The position numbers and the translations under genes were made by a program. A stretch of DNA of 64,000 nt from NCBI GenBank assembly GCA_028823855.1, contig JAPPFL010000018.1, positions 47,104 to 111,103 on the forward strand. Direction: 5' to 3'. Below are positions 1-10,228 of the stretch, in pieces. The notes below the pieces were generated by a model. The model did no database searches, was not told the DNA's origin, and was given only the letters and a program-made list of their open reading frames with translations. The stretch is from Albidovulum sp. GTDB lineage: Bacteria > Pseudomonadota > Alphaproteobacteria > Rhodobacterales > Rhodobacteraceae. Every line of letters starts with the position of its first letter. Within the stretch, counting starts at the first letter, position 1.

Positions 1-152
1 GCTCTTGAACTATGCTATTGGCGATCTGTGGTGCAGATTTTAAGGGGAACTTTTCCTTGCCTGGCAAACGAGGTCGGACCTCTCGGCGAGAGGCACAGGC
101 GGTTCGTCGCCGTGCGTGACGCGTTCTCTGTCGAACCGTTCGTCGGCGGCCA

Positions 153-689
153 GTGCAGGATCTAGCGCGGCCGCCTACCGGAGGATCGCATGGCGCACGC
201 GCGTTCGTGGCCAAGGCAGTCTGGGACCCTCCGACGACGAACTTCCTGGTCATCCGGATCGAGGCGGACCCGAAGCTTCGCAGCCTCTGCGGCTGGCCTG
301 GCCTCTCGCGAGTTTCGAGCGAGTCAACGTTTTCGCGCGAGTTCAAGGAGTTCGCCTACGCCGACCTGCCGGGCCGGATGTACCGTGCGCTGGTCGAGGA
401 TGCTTATCGGGACGCGATTATCGGCCACGTCTCGCGGGATTCGATCACGGCCATGGCGCGCGAGCGGCCGGCAGCAAAGGCGGAAACGATGCCGAAGTAC
501 AAACGCGGCCGCCCGCCTAAGGGGAAAGAACGCACGAAGGAGCCGTCCTGGCTGTAACGCCAGCTGACGGGCATAGAGACGGGCTAGATGGTCGAGGAGC
601 TTCCGGCGGCCTGCGACGTCGGCACCAAACGCAACGCCAAGAGCCACCCGATCTCGGGGACTGGTTACGAGCTGAAATGCTGCGCGTAA
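153..689 (+). pseudogene. IS4/IS5-type transposase N-terminal fragment
   Basis: One frame reads as the N-terminal part of an IS4/IS5-type DDE transposase (DUF772-like). It contains PKLRSLCGW, then STFSREFKEFA, a GHVSRDSI segment, KRGRPPKGKERTKE, and after two in-frame stops (near 555 and 591) ELPAACDVGTKRNAK. The family continues from there into its catalytic domain, but homology ends at about 689, so the catalytic core is missing. The stretch is GC-rich compared with the backbone genes. It is a dead fragment; the exact IS subgroup and its ends were not determined. The family call rests on remembered motifs rather than a search. Confidence 0.7.
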
Positions 690-1047
690 CATTTTCGTTT
701 CTAAGTTGCGGCGGCTCGAAGAGGTCAGATTTTCCAGCGGCGTCGCAGCAATCATCGCAAATTAAGTTTTGCGCGTCACACTTATTCGGCGGGCTGATCT
801 CCGGTGGCGTGAGGTGTCGTCGGCCTCGGGCCCCGGGCCGTATGCCTTCTCCCGTTCGGTCAGCTCGGACGCCCCGTAACCGTGAACGTGGCGGGATTCC
901 CGCAGTGCCATGACATCCCTGAACCGCAACTCGAGCACGGCCTTTCCAAGCACATTGAACAAGCAGGAGCAATTGTCACGGTACGTGTAAACCGGCGTTT
1001 CGGACAGGAGCGACAGAGTACAAATTCAATATGACGACATTTTTGTA
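690..1047. other. spacer with no intact gene
   Basis: GC-rich spacer between two transposase remnants. On the minus strand about 66 codons (762-962) are open and contain ELTEREKAYGPGPEADDTSRHRRS, which looks like real former coding sequence. I do not recognise the family and see no convincing start signal. Nothing else is supported. Confidence 0.35.
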
Positions 1048-2250
1048 TCACGCCGCCAGCGGCTTGAGCGCCGCCGCGCGATTGTCGTTGGCCGCCATGG
1101 CCTCCCAGGCGCGGTCGAATCGCCCCGACTTGATCAGGGCTCTTAAAGTCAGTACTGCCTGGCCGCCGGCCATGCTCCAGCGCATGCCCGATCCCTTCAT
1201 CCTACAGGCGACGAGCGTCTTGTTGGCGGCCTCCACGATGCCCGAGCCGATCGGCAGCTTCCTGTCCCGGAGCTCGCGATAGCGCATGCGGGAGCGGTTC
1301 TTGCGGAAAAAATTCAGCTCGCGCTCCAGATCGGCGCGGCTGGCGCGCGGCTGTTCCGGAGATGGCGGATGGAGCGGATGACGCGGTCCACGCCGCCTCT
1401 TCTGACCTTGAGCTCGTCGCGCCACCTGCGGAACCACGCGTCCGGGTCGCGGGCGTGCGCCGCGACCGCGCCGAGGTGCTCGCAGGCGCGCCGGAAGTCG
1501 ACCGCCTCGGCCTCCGGGTCGAGCTTGGAAAGGAAGCTCCAGTTGTCCGGCGCCGCGTCGGCGACGGCGACGAGCGCGAGATCGAGGCGCATCGCTCGCG
1601 CCGGCGCACAATGAGATCACCACCCCGTCAAGGGAGGCCGACGCCGAAACCGCCGCCGGCGGAACGCCGTCCTTCGTCCGGACGCGATCGAGCGTCGCGT
1701 CCTCGATCTACCGCCAGGCGCCGTGCATCGCCGCCGACAGATCCTGCAGCGCGCTCGCCAACGGCGCCATCGGGCCGACCCTGCGCAGGATCTCCTCCGC
1801 ATCCTGGAACGGGCAGTGCGACACCGCGAACAGGGAGGCCTTGGCGGCGGGCCACGTCATCCAGCCCGCCAACAGCCCGAGGCTATCGTCCGCCGGCATC
1901 CAGGAAGGCCGCCCGCGCCTGCGATAGCGCGAGCGCTCGCGCTCCACCGGCCCCATCATCGTCATGACCGTCCTAGAGGACCGCCCGGCAAGGCGCCGGG
2001 GCTCGCCGTCCCGCATCAGGCGCGGCTCCGCTACGTCGCAGGACTCGATCAGGGATCGGAGAATGTCCCGCCCGGACGCCGCGGCGATCTCGCCGACCAT
2101 GCTCTCGAAGCCGGCGAAGTCGGAGGCGGCGTCCCCCGGCCCGAAGCGCTGGAGAACGAGGCTTTCGAAGAGCGCCGCCGCGTCCCTGGCCAGCTCGGCG
2201 ACGTCCAGGCCCGGATTGGACAGCGGCGGGAAAGTGTGCGAATGTGTCAT
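1048..2250 (-). pseudogene. ISKra4-family transposase, frameshifted and internally deleted
   Basis: The reading starts with an ATG at 2250 (MTHSHTFPPLSN) and runs through the family's N-terminal region as far as a stop at 1708-1710. It continues in the same frame to SASLDGVVIS. The middle part is in another frame (about 1592-1330: ADAAPDNWSFL, then VDFRRACEHL, then VDRVIRSIRHLRN). The C-terminus returns to the first frame with LPIGSGIVEAANKTLV and the GMRW motif typical of ISKra4 transposases. Roughly 80 residues expected between the SLDGV strand and the APDNW block are absent. At least one stop, two frame changes and one deletion make it inactive. High GC and strong codon bias set it apart from the backbone. 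Confidence 0.8.
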
Positions 2251-2566
2251 GGAATGCTCCTTTTTGCAGGCGAGCGTCGTAGAAAAGCGTCGCCAGCATA
2301 CCGTATTCCGGCGGAAGGAGCATTCCCGAATTTTCCGAACTCGCGGCAAAAATCCGCAAGGCACGAGCATTTTGACTCCTCGGGGCCGAATAAACGCTTG
2401 GAACGGCGCGAATCATGCTGATTCGCAGGTAGAATCCTAGAAAACGGCCTATAGATTGTCGCCACAAGAGATTCGCACCCGAGCGACACCGCTCTCACCG
2501 ATACATAGTTCTTTCCTTTGTCCTCGCTTGGCATGACCCAGTCATCTAAATCAGGAAGGCAAGATC

Positions 2567-2870
2567 ATGTTTAAAGAATTGTTCACCGATGGTCCCGCTA
2601 TTGAGAGATACCGCACGGCACCGCTTCTCAACGTCCGGCGAGCGGGTCGGCCAGCCTGCGAACTGATGGAAGACGCCTGCGATTCGACCGAGTTCAAGGA
2701 GTTCAATCGCCTATCCGTACCGGCACTGGGAACTGAAGGGGGGCGTTGGCCGCTAGGGTGGTGGCGCAGAGTGCCGCCGTCCACATCAACTACAAGTATG
2801 TCCGTTACGGTGAGCGCTCCGCCGTCGACCAGTTGATTCGTCTTTTCGGCTGAAACTCCGGATCCCGTTC
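2567..2870 (+). pseudogene. decayed fragment, possibly of a recombinase
   Basis: An AGGAAGG-like ribosome site precedes an ATG at 2567 followed by MFKELFTDGPAIERYRTAPLL. This resembles the first residues of transposon-associated tyrosine recombinases, but only by a loose memory match. After about 25 residues the reading is no longer protein-like. A different frame further on gives VHINYKYVRYGERSAVDQLI and a stop near 2852, which looks like the tail of another decayed gene. I cannot assign either piece. Confidence 0.25.
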
Positions 2871-3848
2871 GGAAAACGGCCGGACGCCGCCCTTCGGAAG
2901 AGGCGGCGCGAAAGGGCGTGGCACAGCGACGAATATGTTCAACCAATGTCCGGTCGCGGTTGCAGTGCCGCGTTTTACGACCCAAATCACCGAAATTTCT
3001 GGCCGCGCTTGATTCAGGCACCACATCGGAACGATAGCTTGGACCGTTGCAATTCGCTCCGACGAATTAATTTTGGCACTCCGACATAGTGCGAAAATCT
3101 CCGAAATCTAACTGGTTCTAAGTTTTGTCTTCCAGCCTATTTGAAGCCGTTGTGCTGCTTATATCCGGTGTAGTATCAGCGATACGAATTGACACTATGG
3201 CTGAAAGCGCTTTTCGCTCCCTGTTGAACGCAACATGTTATTTTGTCTGAAGAAAAAGAGCTAGTATGGCCATTTCCGTTTTGGCTTGTACCGGTTATCC
3301 ATGACTTTCGCGGGCATATGATTGGGAACGGAAGCAGCGGAGTTCATGGACACGCGCGGGTGGAATACAGGCTTATTAGCATCACGCAAATCGCCGTCAT
3401 TGAGTGGTGCTAGCACGGAAGTGTCTACCGTCGATCTGTCAACACGAAACCAAACGCGATGCCAACTACGAATCGGGGAAGAGACCCCATGCCAACGTCG
3501 CCATGCTGGCCGCCACGAAAAATCAACTATAGCATGTAACACTTACATAAAATTTCCGGACGCTTATCGAAAATTTTATTCAATTGTTCTGATGGCCTGA
3601 TGGACATAGGGTGTGCCTACCGCATCGGAGTTTGAGACCCTTGGCGACTCCGGAGAAGAAGCACCAATTTCAAATTTTTGGGCAAACTAGGGATAATTCG
3701 GCAACGTGTTGGTCAAGGGTGACAAAGGTGCCGACTCCGGACGGAGGGAAGTCCTCGACGAAAAGTGAAAAACTGCGATTCTGTCTCAGGAAGCCTAGAT
3801 TGACAGTCCGATTCATTTTCTCGCTTGTTTGCTCTTGCCAAGGTGGAA
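2871..3848. other. long non-coding or decayed stretch
   Basis: About 1 kb in which both strands are broken into short frames of poor composition. Base composition drifts from GC-rich (transposon debris) to AT-rich towards the glycosyltransferase gene. I see no RNA gene, transposase motif or conserved protein block. Confidence 0.5.
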
Positions 3849-5126
3849 TTAGCGAGAGTGCTGGTATTTTATTGCCCTTCTATGAATCTCCAAAAATCGC
3901 CAGATAAACGGTGTCCAACTCACTCCGGATGAGGAGCAAAACCGCCGAATATCCAATATCTCGTCCAAAAGTTTTGCGGCCGACATGGAATTGGCCGTTT
4001 CAGAACCGCCCGAAAAAATTAGTTTGAACGGTTGAATACGAATCTTGAGATCTTTGAAATCAAGATGGGCCGGTTGTTTTTTTTCTCTGTAAATTTTTTT
4101 TCGTGGTACGTTTGAATGGGGAATGACCAACGGCGATTCAAAGGCAAGCAAATCATTTAATGGCTCTTTACATTTCTGCTGGAATTCAGGCGAAAAGCTA
4201 CTGATTTCAGAGACGGATTTTTTTTGCCATTGTCTTTTGTCAATATCGAGGGGCACATCCAGCACTTTGCTGGCAGTTTGCAGGCAATCCAACATGTGCA
4301 GTGTCATAGACGGATGGTCGGGACCGAGTTTCCCCTGGTATGGATCATCCTCGTATTCACAAACGAACTGCCGGACGGTTGTAGATGATTCTTTCACAAG
4401 CCCGTACCTCTCACGAACGGCACTTGCTCCCGTCGACGCAGGAGATTCTCCGCCTATAGTGATAGGTAAGTCTATCTTTTGTACGGGAGTTTTTGCCATC
4501 ATTATGTTTTGCATCGCCGCATATACATCAGGGCATACGCACCAAAAGTATGGACCACCGTGGTGTTTTCGAACTCGGTCTATTAGTCGGCGAGACACGC
4601 ATCCATGATAGATCATTACTCCTTCCTGATAGCTACGAAATCTACCGCTGCAAATGCGTTTCAAAAGTTTTTGGGGATCAATTGCACTGCGGGATGCGGC
4701 AACTTTTTGAATTCGGAGATTTAAATTACCTGGTTTGCCGGTTTCTGGATCCGGCCAAATGTAATTGACAACGCGCCATTTGACAGCGTCGGCATCAGTT
4801 TCTTCAAGGATTTTTTTGAGAAGCCAAAGACCATGAGGTGCAACGGCATCGTCGTCGCCGATAAAGAGTACATGACTTCCCGAAGAATTCGAAAGTGCAA
4901 ATTCGAAATTCTGCCGCATTGACAACCGTTGCAGCGATTTACGGTAAATTATCCGCTTATCCGAAAATGAATTTACAATCTCATGGGTGTTGTCTTCGCT
5001 TGCATTGTCAGAAATTACGATTTCGACAGGGCAGTCGGAATTGTCGGCAGCGACTAGAGCAGAACCAATGCTACTTAGCAAATATCTTCCGCGCGAACGC
5101 GTGGGAATAATTACACTCAATTTCAT
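3849..5126 (-). CDS. family 2 glycosyltransferase
   Basis: The 425-residue protein begins MKLSVIIPTRSRGRYL, the usual first beta strand of GT-A fold family 2 glycosyltransferases. It continues with EIVISDNASEDNT (nucleotide-sugar binding strand) and LFIGDDDAVAP (the DxD-type metal and sugar-diphosphate site, near residue 93). No signal peptide or membrane segment is visible, so it is probably a cytoplasmic enzyme adding a sugar to a surface glycan. The last about 150 residues are not recognisable. Donor and acceptor cannot be told. It stands alone: no other polysaccharide gene is near and both flanks are decayed, so it may be an orphan of a lost locus. AT-rich wobble use differs from the housekeeping genes nearby, which fits horizontal acquisition. 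Confidence 0.85.
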   Translation of the reverse strand: MKLSVIIPTRSRGRYLLSSIGSALVAADNSDCPVEIVISDNASEDNTHEIVNSFSDKRIIYRKSLQRLSMRQNFEFALSNSSGSHVLFIGDDDAVAPHGLWLLKKILEETDADAVKWRVVNYIWPDPETGKPGNLNLRIQKVAASRSAIDPQKLLKRICSGRFRSYQEGVMIYHGCVSRRLIDRVRKHHGGPYFWCVCPDVYAAMQNIMMAKTPVQKIDLPITIGGESPASTGASAVRERYGLVKESSTTVRQFVCEYEDDPYQGKLGPDHPSMTLHMLDCLQTASKVLDVPLDIDKRQWQKKSVSEISSFSPEFQQKCKEPLNDLLAFESPLVIPHSNVPRKKIYREKKQPAHLDFKDLKIRIQPFKLIFSGGSETANSMSAAKLLDEILDIRRFCSSSGVSWTPFIWRFLEIHRRAIKYQHSR

Positions 5127-5672
5127 TTAGGCTGACATCCTTCACATAAATTGGAAAATTAGACCTACGGGGATATTAAATCATAACAAATTTGAACTAT
5201 GTTTGAATCCGTGTTTTTGCAAAATTAGTGGAATTCTTTGGTTATACTCGGCGTATCCATTGAAACAATTCCTCGACAAATATGTTGCCAATACTCGGGC
5301 AGAGTCAACGAAAGAGGCTAGCTACGATGACCGGAATAATGGAAACAATTCAAATTAGTGGTCGAATTGGTTTCGATCGATCAGGAATCTCCCGGAAATT
5401 TTCGCCTCCAAAGCGGATAACGAGTCAACAATTATCTTTCGACGAATGTCCGTTCTCAATCTAAACAAATGCCGCGAATGGAGAATTTGGATGAGTAGTT
5501 TTAAATTCCCAGCCGCAGGAAATTAATTTTTCGATGCCGTGTTAGACAAAAGTCCGCAGGTTGACCGCGCCGACGAACGAGTTTTGTCATCCGCTATAGA
5601 CTACGGACTTGTTTCTTCTGCTTACAAATAAGTGCTACCGCTATCGATTGCCAACCAATTCACGCCGATGCT
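5127..5672. other. intergenic, nothing recognised
   Basis: AT-rich spacer of about 550 bases between the glycosyltransferase start and the tRNA-Ser 3' end. Only short frames without conserved blocks are present. It should hold the glycosyltransferase promoter, but no convincing -35/-10 pair stands out. Confidence 0.45.
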
Positions 5673-5762
5673 TGGCGGAGAGACAGGGATTCGAACCCTG
5701 GGTACCCGCAAAGGTACAACGGTTTTCGAGACCGCCCCGTTCGACCACTCCGGCACCTCTCC
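5673..5762 (-). tRNA. tRNA-Ser (CGA)
   Basis: Read on the minus strand, the gene starts GGAGAGGTGCCGGAGTGG and ends with an encoded CCA. The acceptor stem GGAGAGG pairs with TCTCTCC (one G-T). The anticodon arm GCGGT-CTCGAAA-ACCGT gives anticodon CGA, which reads UCG serine codons. The T arm carries GGTTCGAATCC. The long variable arm (TTGTACC...GGTACCC) is the class II hallmark of tRNA-Ser. Length 90 with CCA. It is divergent from rplU, as in several alphaproteobacteria. Confidence 0.96.
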
Positions 5763-5884
5763 TCGCCGCCAAGTCCAATAACAATTCAAGACGAAATTGC
5801 AAGCCTCGGAAACTAAGTCAATTTGGATTCAATTCTATTTAATTCGCCCGATGCAGAACATCGACCGCCATCGACCATTAGCTG

Positions 5885-5913
5885 TTGACAACTTGTGCGA
5901 ATTCCTTCATAGG
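5885..5913 (+). promoter_or_regulatory. candidate promoter for rplU-rpmA
   Basis: A perfect -35 box TTGACA (5885-5890) is followed after 17 bases by CATAGG (5908-5913), a weak -10. It lies about 100 bases upstream of the rplU start, in the space shared with the divergent tRNA-Ser gene. Prediction by eye only. Confidence 0.4.
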
Positions 5914-6016
5914 CTCTCGGCTTCAACACGCATGCGGCGACGGTTTCAGGCGAACTCAAGTTGGCCGCTTGAAATTGTCGGGGAGCAACTGGGCTTAATA
6001 ATCACAGGTCTATAAA

Positions 6017-6361
6017 ATGTACGCGATAATTCGGACAGGCGGCAAGCAGTACCGCGTCGAAAAGGACGATGTACTTTACATTGAAAAACTTACGGTAGAT
6101 CAAGGCGAGACAGTGCGGATCGACGACGTATTGATGATTGGCGGGAACGAAAATACGAAAATAGGGACTCCGCTTGTCGACGGCGCGCATGTTTCGCTTC
6201 GCGTATTTGAACACGTCAAGGACAGAAAAGTCATCAATTTCGTTCGCAGGCGCAGGAAATCTTCGTCCAAACGGACAAAGGGGCACCGGCAGTGGCTGTC
6301 GGTGGTTAAGGTGGAGGGTATTTACGGTCCTGACATCGAAAATAACGAGACCGAGAAGTAA
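6017..6361 (+). CDS. rplU: 50S ribosomal protein L21
   Basis: The 114-residue product begins MYAIIRTGGKQYRVEKDD, the diagnostic L21 N-terminus. It also carries KVINFVRRRRKSSSKRTKGHRQ, the conserved basic block that binds 23S rRNA, ending with the usual IxxI tail. L21 binds domain V-adjacent RNA of the large subunit together with L20. The length is slightly longer than the bacterial norm of about 103. The gene is followed by rpmA after 171 bases, the near-universal rplU-rpmA pair, and both presumably share the promoter upstream. No strong Shine-Dalgarno motif is seen before the ATG. Confidence 0.97.
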   Translation: MYAIIRTGGKQYRVEKDDVLYIEKLTVDQGETVRIDDVLMIGGNENTKIGTPLVDGAHVSLRVFEHVKDRKVINFVRRRRKSSSKRTKGHRQWLSVVKVEGIYGPDIENNETEK

Positions 6362-6518
6362 TGGCCGTATCAAACGGCTGTGCCGCAGTATCTGAGAGCG
6401 TGCATTCCGAATTGGTTCCAAGTAGGAAAATTCGCGGCTTGCCTAGTAAGTGAATGAAGTCGATTTGCTGCCATTGACTAGGCGGCTCGTTCTTTGCTCC
6501 TAACGGCGTTCAAAATTC

Positions 6519-6524
6519 AAGGAG
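6519..6524 (+). promoter_or_regulatory. ribosome binding site of rpmA
   Basis: AAGGAG ending eight bases before the ATG at 6533. It settles the start of rpmA, since an in-frame ATG at 6494 would add 13 residues not found in L27 proteins. Confidence 0.8.
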
Positions 6525-6532
6525 TTTTTTCC

Positions 6533-6802
6533 ATGGCTCACAAGAAAGCTGGCGGTTCATCGCGCAACGGGCGTGACTCGGCGGGACGAAGGCTGGGCGT
6601 TAAGAAGTTTGGCGGTGAAATTGTCGTTCCGGGGAATATACTGGTTCGGCAGCGCGGGACCAAATTTTGGCCAGGCAAGGGAACGGGCATGGGAAAGGAC
6701 CATACTTTGTTCGCTAAGGTCGCTGGTTCTGTCGAATTCCGGAAGGGACTAAGAAGGCGAACTTTTGTTTCGATCGTTCCGCAGGCTGAACCTGCCGAAT
6801 AG
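6533..6802 (+). CDS. rpmA: 50S ribosomal protein L27
   Basis: The 89-residue product starts [20 protein letters not shown], the invariant L27 N-terminus whose tail reaches towards the peptidyl transferase centre. Further conserved blocks are [24 protein letters not shown] and the GKDHTLFA motif. The start at 6533 was chosen because it gives the family N-terminus and has an AAGGAG site at the right distance. It is second in the rplU-rpmA unit. GNAT acetyltransferase genes that often sit between rpmA and obgE in related genomes are not present as intact genes here; the following 500 bases hold nothing recognisable. Confidence 0.97.
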   Translation: MAHKKAGGSSRNGRDSAGRRLGVKKFGGEIVVPGNILVRQRGTKFWPGKGTGMGKDHTLFAKVAGSVEFRKGLRRRTFVSIVPQAEPAE

Positions 6803-7305
6803 CTGACGAATGCATTTTTGAATTCCCTTGGAATTACAAGAGTATCCGATCAGCCCTTTTCACCGACGAATTTGGCCGCTTTTTCCCGCGTGAATCGCAA
6901 TCAAGAGATTTTCTACGGGCGATTGCATTAAATCGAGCAACCGATCTGCCGCTGTCGCTTTGTTGCGTCCGGATAGGGGAGGTAGCGCTTCAGGATTTTT
7001 GACCAACCAATGGTCCCATGAATAAAGGTCGAAGCCCAGCTTTTGTAGATAGTAGATTTTTGGAACTCGCAACTGTAAGTTGAATTTTGAATGAATTCTT
7101 TGGCAAGCCATAAATTCGAAATTTGTTTCATTTCACCGCGCTCAGAATGGACCGAGAGAATTAAAGCAATTTAGTCGCTAAACACCGATTATTCGAACGA
7201 GCCTGCCCAGCCCCCCTGAAATGAATTTTTGAAATTGCAGGACATCGATTCTAGCAACAAATAGGAACTGAAAGAAATCGTAAACTCTAACGCGACGTAT
7301 TCTCG
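6803..7305. other. spacer between rpmA and obgE, nothing recognised
   Basis: About 500 bases with short frames on both strands and no conserved protein block. In many relatives one or two acetyltransferase genes occupy this place, so it may be the decayed site of such genes (inference), but no GNAT motif is readable. Confidence 0.4.
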
Positions 7306-8343
7306 ATGAAATTTGTAGACACCGCTAAGGTATTTGTCCGCTCCGGAAACGGCGGCAATGGTGCAATGAGCTTCCGTCGAGAGAAATTCGTCGAATTTGG
7401 CGGCCCGGACGGTGGCGATGGCGGTAAGGGCGGCGATGTATGGCTTAAAGCGAGTGCCGACCTCAATACTCTTGTAGATTTCCGCTTTCGGCGAAAATAC
7501 GTTGCAAAGGACGGAAAGTCCGGCATGAGCCGTGCGCGCACTGGAGCGGACGGCGAGGACATAAAATTGGTGATTCCAGCTGGAACGCAAGTCATTGACG
7601 ATGATTCCGGCATCCTGCTAGCGGACCTGACCGATGACGGGCAAACGGTTCTCATAGCGCGCGGTGGCAAGGGAGGATTGGGCAATTTACGGTTCAAATC
7701 GTCATTGAATCGGGCGCCTAGGAAATCGACTCCTGGCGAACCGGGTCTGCAATTCAACCTCTTCCTGAAATTAAAGGTCATTGCGGATGTTGGATTGCTT
7801 GGATTGCCTAATTCGGGAAAATCCACATTCTTGTCAGTTGTGTCAAATGCTCGTCCCAAAATTGCCGACTATCCTTTTACCACCCTTTGGCCGCATCTGG
7901 GAGCAGTGGCAATTGAAGGTTTCGATTTTGTGATTGCCGATATTCCCGGAATAATTGAAGGAGCGAGCCAGGGCAGGGGACTCGGAGACAGGTTTCTCCA
8001 GCACATTGAACGATGCAAGCTCTTGGTTCACCTAGTTGACGGTACATCGGAAGATTTAGCGCTGGACTATTGTACCGTCGTCAACGAACTTGTGTCATAC
8101 GGAGCCGGGATTGATCAAATTAGGAGAATAACCGTCCTAAGCAAATCCGACGCTCTCGGTACTGAAGAAAGAAAAAGAAAATCCAGCGTACTTGAAAAAG
8201 CGGCAGGCGTATCGGTTGCGCCCATCTCCTCTGTAAGGGGAGAAGGCATCCGGGCGCTGTTGGAGCACATTGCGGGCATCTTGGAGGAGATGCGCATGGA
8301 AGCCAAATTGGAGGCGCGGAAGTGGACCCCGGAAAGCCGCTGA
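7306..8343 (+). CDS. obgE: Obg-family GTPase
   Basis: The 345-residue protein has the glycine-rich Obg fold (residues 1-158, starting MKFVDTAKVFVRSGNGGNG, with FGGPDGGDGGKGGD). The G domain follows, with G1 GLPNSGKST near residue 166, G3 DIPG near 211 and G4 SKSD near 278. It lacks the optional C-terminal OCT domain, as is usual for alphaproteobacteria. Obg binds the 50S particle and couples ribosome assembly to GTP/ppGpp levels; location downstream of rplU-rpmA is one of the most conserved bacterial gene orders. Its 3' end overlaps the proB start by 22 bases, implying co-translation. Confidence 0.97.
   Translation: MKFVDTAKVFVRSGNGGNGAMSFRREKFVEFGGPDGGDGGKGGDVWLKASADLNTLVDFRFRRKYVAKDGKSGMSRARTGADGEDIKLVIPAGTQVIDDDSGILLADLTDDGQTVLIARGGKGGLGNLRFKSSLNRAPRKSTPGEPGLQFNLFLKLKVIADVGLLGLPNSGKSTFLSVVSNARPKIADYPFTTLWPHLGAVAIEGFDFVIADIPGIIEGASQGRGLGDRFLQHIERCKLLVHLVDGTSEDLALDYCTVVNELVSYGAGIDQIRRITVLSKSDALGTEERKRKSSVLEKAAGVSVAPISSVRGEGIRALLEHIAGILEEMRMEAKLEARKWTPESR
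8310..8314 (+). promoter_or_regulatory. ribosome binding site of proB inside obgE
   Basis: GGAGG ends seven bases before the GTG at 8322. It lies within the obgE coding sequence and supports the overlapping GTG start of proB. Confidence 0.7.
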
Positions 8344-9440
8344 TCAGCGCGAAGCGAATCGTTGTTAAAATCGGATCTTCGCTGCTCGTCGACGATTCCA
8401 CCGGTCATCTAAATGTTGGGTGGCTGAAAGGCCTTACGAAAGACATTGCGGACTTTAAGAAGAAAGGTCTCGATATTTTAATTGTCTCCTCCGGTGCAAT
8501 CGCTCTTGGGCGCACGACTCTTCGCATGGATTCCAGAGTCCTGTCAGTTGAACGAAGCCAGGCGGCCGCTGCAGTGGGTCAAATAAGATTAGCGCGAGCA
8601 TACGATTTAGAACTAGCTCCGCATGGAATAGTGACGGCGCAGATTTTGCTAACGCTTGAAGACAGCGAAAACAGGCGGCGATACTTGAATTCGAGGGCAA
8701 CCCTAGCGACACTTTTGGCCGAAGGCGTCGTACCCATTATCAACGAAAACGACACGGTAGCCACCGACGAAATCCGATTCGGAGATAATGACAGGCTCGC
8801 CGCGCAGGTAGCGGTCATGTCGGGTGCCGACGTCCTGGTGCTCCTGTCGGACATTGACGGTCTCTATTCGAGCGACCCAAGGGCTCACCATGATGCGAAG
8901 AGATTGGAAATCGTAAGAAAAATCACGCCGGACATCCAGGCGATGGCGGGAAGAGCGGGAACGAGGATGTCAAAAGGCGGAATGAAAACGAAATTGCTTG
9001 CTGCAAAAACGGCGCTAAGCTCGGGGTGCGCGATGGCAATCACCAACGGATACGTCGAACGTCCGCTCCTGGCGCTTAGCCGCGGTTCCCCGTGCACATG
9101 GTTCTTGCCTGAGCGAGATTCGAAAACCGCAAGAAAGCATTGGATTGCCTCAATGAAGACTCGCGGAACGCTTTACATAGATGACGGGGCGGAAATCGCT
9201 CTTAAATCCGGAAAATCGCTTCTGCCTGCAGGCATCTGGAAGACTTCAGGCGAATTCGAGCGCGGCGACTCCGTTGATATCGTTGGTCCGCGCGACGCGC
9301 CTTTGGGCAAGGGGCTGGTACGATACAATTTCGCCGAGGTCGAAAAGATTCTATGCAAAAAGACTTTTGAAGTAGGAGAGATACTTGGATATCCCGCTCG
9401 CGCTGCGGCAGTTCATCGCGACGACATGGTACTGGACTGA
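8322..9440 (+). CDS. proB: glutamate 5-kinase
   Basis: This enzyme phosphorylates L-glutamate to gamma-glutamyl phosphate, the first and feedback-controlled step of proline synthesis. The 372 residues show an amino-acid kinase domain (residues about 10-260) with VVKIGSSLL, VSSGAIALG, the PIINENDTVATDE substrate loop, DNDRLAAQVA and GGMKTKLLAA. A C-terminal PUA domain (about 280-360) starts at RGTLYIDDGA. The GTG start is chosen for its GGAGG site and gives the normal family N-terminus. It is translationally coupled to obgE by overlap. The partner proA follows after almost 800 bases, a wider gap than the tight spacing found in relatives. Confidence 0.96.
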   Translation: MDPGKPLISAKRIVVKIGSSLLVDDSTGHLNVGWLKGLTKDIADFKKKGLDILIVSSGAIALGRTTLRMDSRVLSVERSQAAAAVGQIRLARAYDLELAPHGIVTAQILLTLEDSENRRRYLNSRATLATLLAEGVVPIINENDTVATDEIRFGDNDRLAAQVAVMSGADVLVLLSDIDGLYSSDPRAHHDAKRLEIVRKITPDIQAMAGRAGTRMSKGGMKTKLLAAKTALSSGCAMAITNGYVERPLLALSRGSPCTWFLPERDSKTARKHWIASMKTRGTLYIDDGAEIALKSGKSLLPAGIWKTSGEFERGDSVDIVGPRDAPLGKGLVRYNFAEVEKILCKKTFEVGEILGYPARAAAVHRDDMVLD

Positions 9441-10228
9441 TGTTCAAATGAATCGAGTCCTACGAAGAATTTTTCAAGGGGCCGCCGGAATTCCAATATC
9501 GTAAGCCAATCGACGCTACTCGGTTCGGGGAGTAGCGAAACTAATTTTCGTGAATGACAAGCCATCGAAGTTAAACTCTACACGCTGGACTGGTACGCCT
9601 CCCAGGAGAAATCAATATTTAGTGAACAAATTATGGCTGGATTGGGAATTGGACCGGAAAATTTAAAATTCCCTTTGTTTTCGAGCATCAATTGCAATTT
9701 CAACCTTTGCTTGATAACGGCACCGGGATTTCGAATTCCGACAACATTCTAAAGCGAATCCCCGCCGGCTTGCCTGGCTTTCCAATGCCGTCGCGAGCTA
9801 GCGCGCCAACATTTCGACGCAATGCTCGAAATGCACTCTAGGAACGGAATCGCCGCCATGCCAATGCATTTCCCTCCCGCCGATCCAATTCGGCAATTCG
9901 GTAGAGCATAACCGCCGAAGCTAGTCGGGCGTCTGCACCTGCCAGGACAAGAAATCTTGCCACTCGCCCTTTCCGTATCCGCAATTCCAGCGCAAAGCGT
10001 GGAATCTTCGAAATTGCTATCTTCTTCGAATTTCCTGTCAGAACAGGCTCTCTTGACGCAATCCGTCAAGGCTTATGCCGGATGGTAGCCGGCGCAGAAT
10101 ATGTGATTCAGTTTACGGCAATGCCTTGACAAAATATCGATTGGCAAGCGTATTGATCGGATCAACTTCCCGAGCGGGAATTGCCGTAAAGCGGAAACTC
10201 GGTTCGCACAGTGGATTCGGAGAAAAAA
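9441..10228. other. wide proB-proA gap, no gene recognised
   Basis: About 790 bases between two genes that are normally adjacent. Frames on both strands are short or of improbable composition, and I find no transposase or RNA signature. Either an inserted gene has decayed beyond recognition or non-coding DNA has accumulated. Confidence 0.45.

Noticed and set aside
1362..2440. Plus-strand frames of 150-230 codons opposite the ISKra4 remnant.
   Set aside because: They are shadows of the GC-rich transposase on the other strand.
6860..7111. An 83-codon minus-strand frame between rpmA and obgE.
   Set aside because: No conserved block, and no similarity to the acetyltransferases expected at this place.
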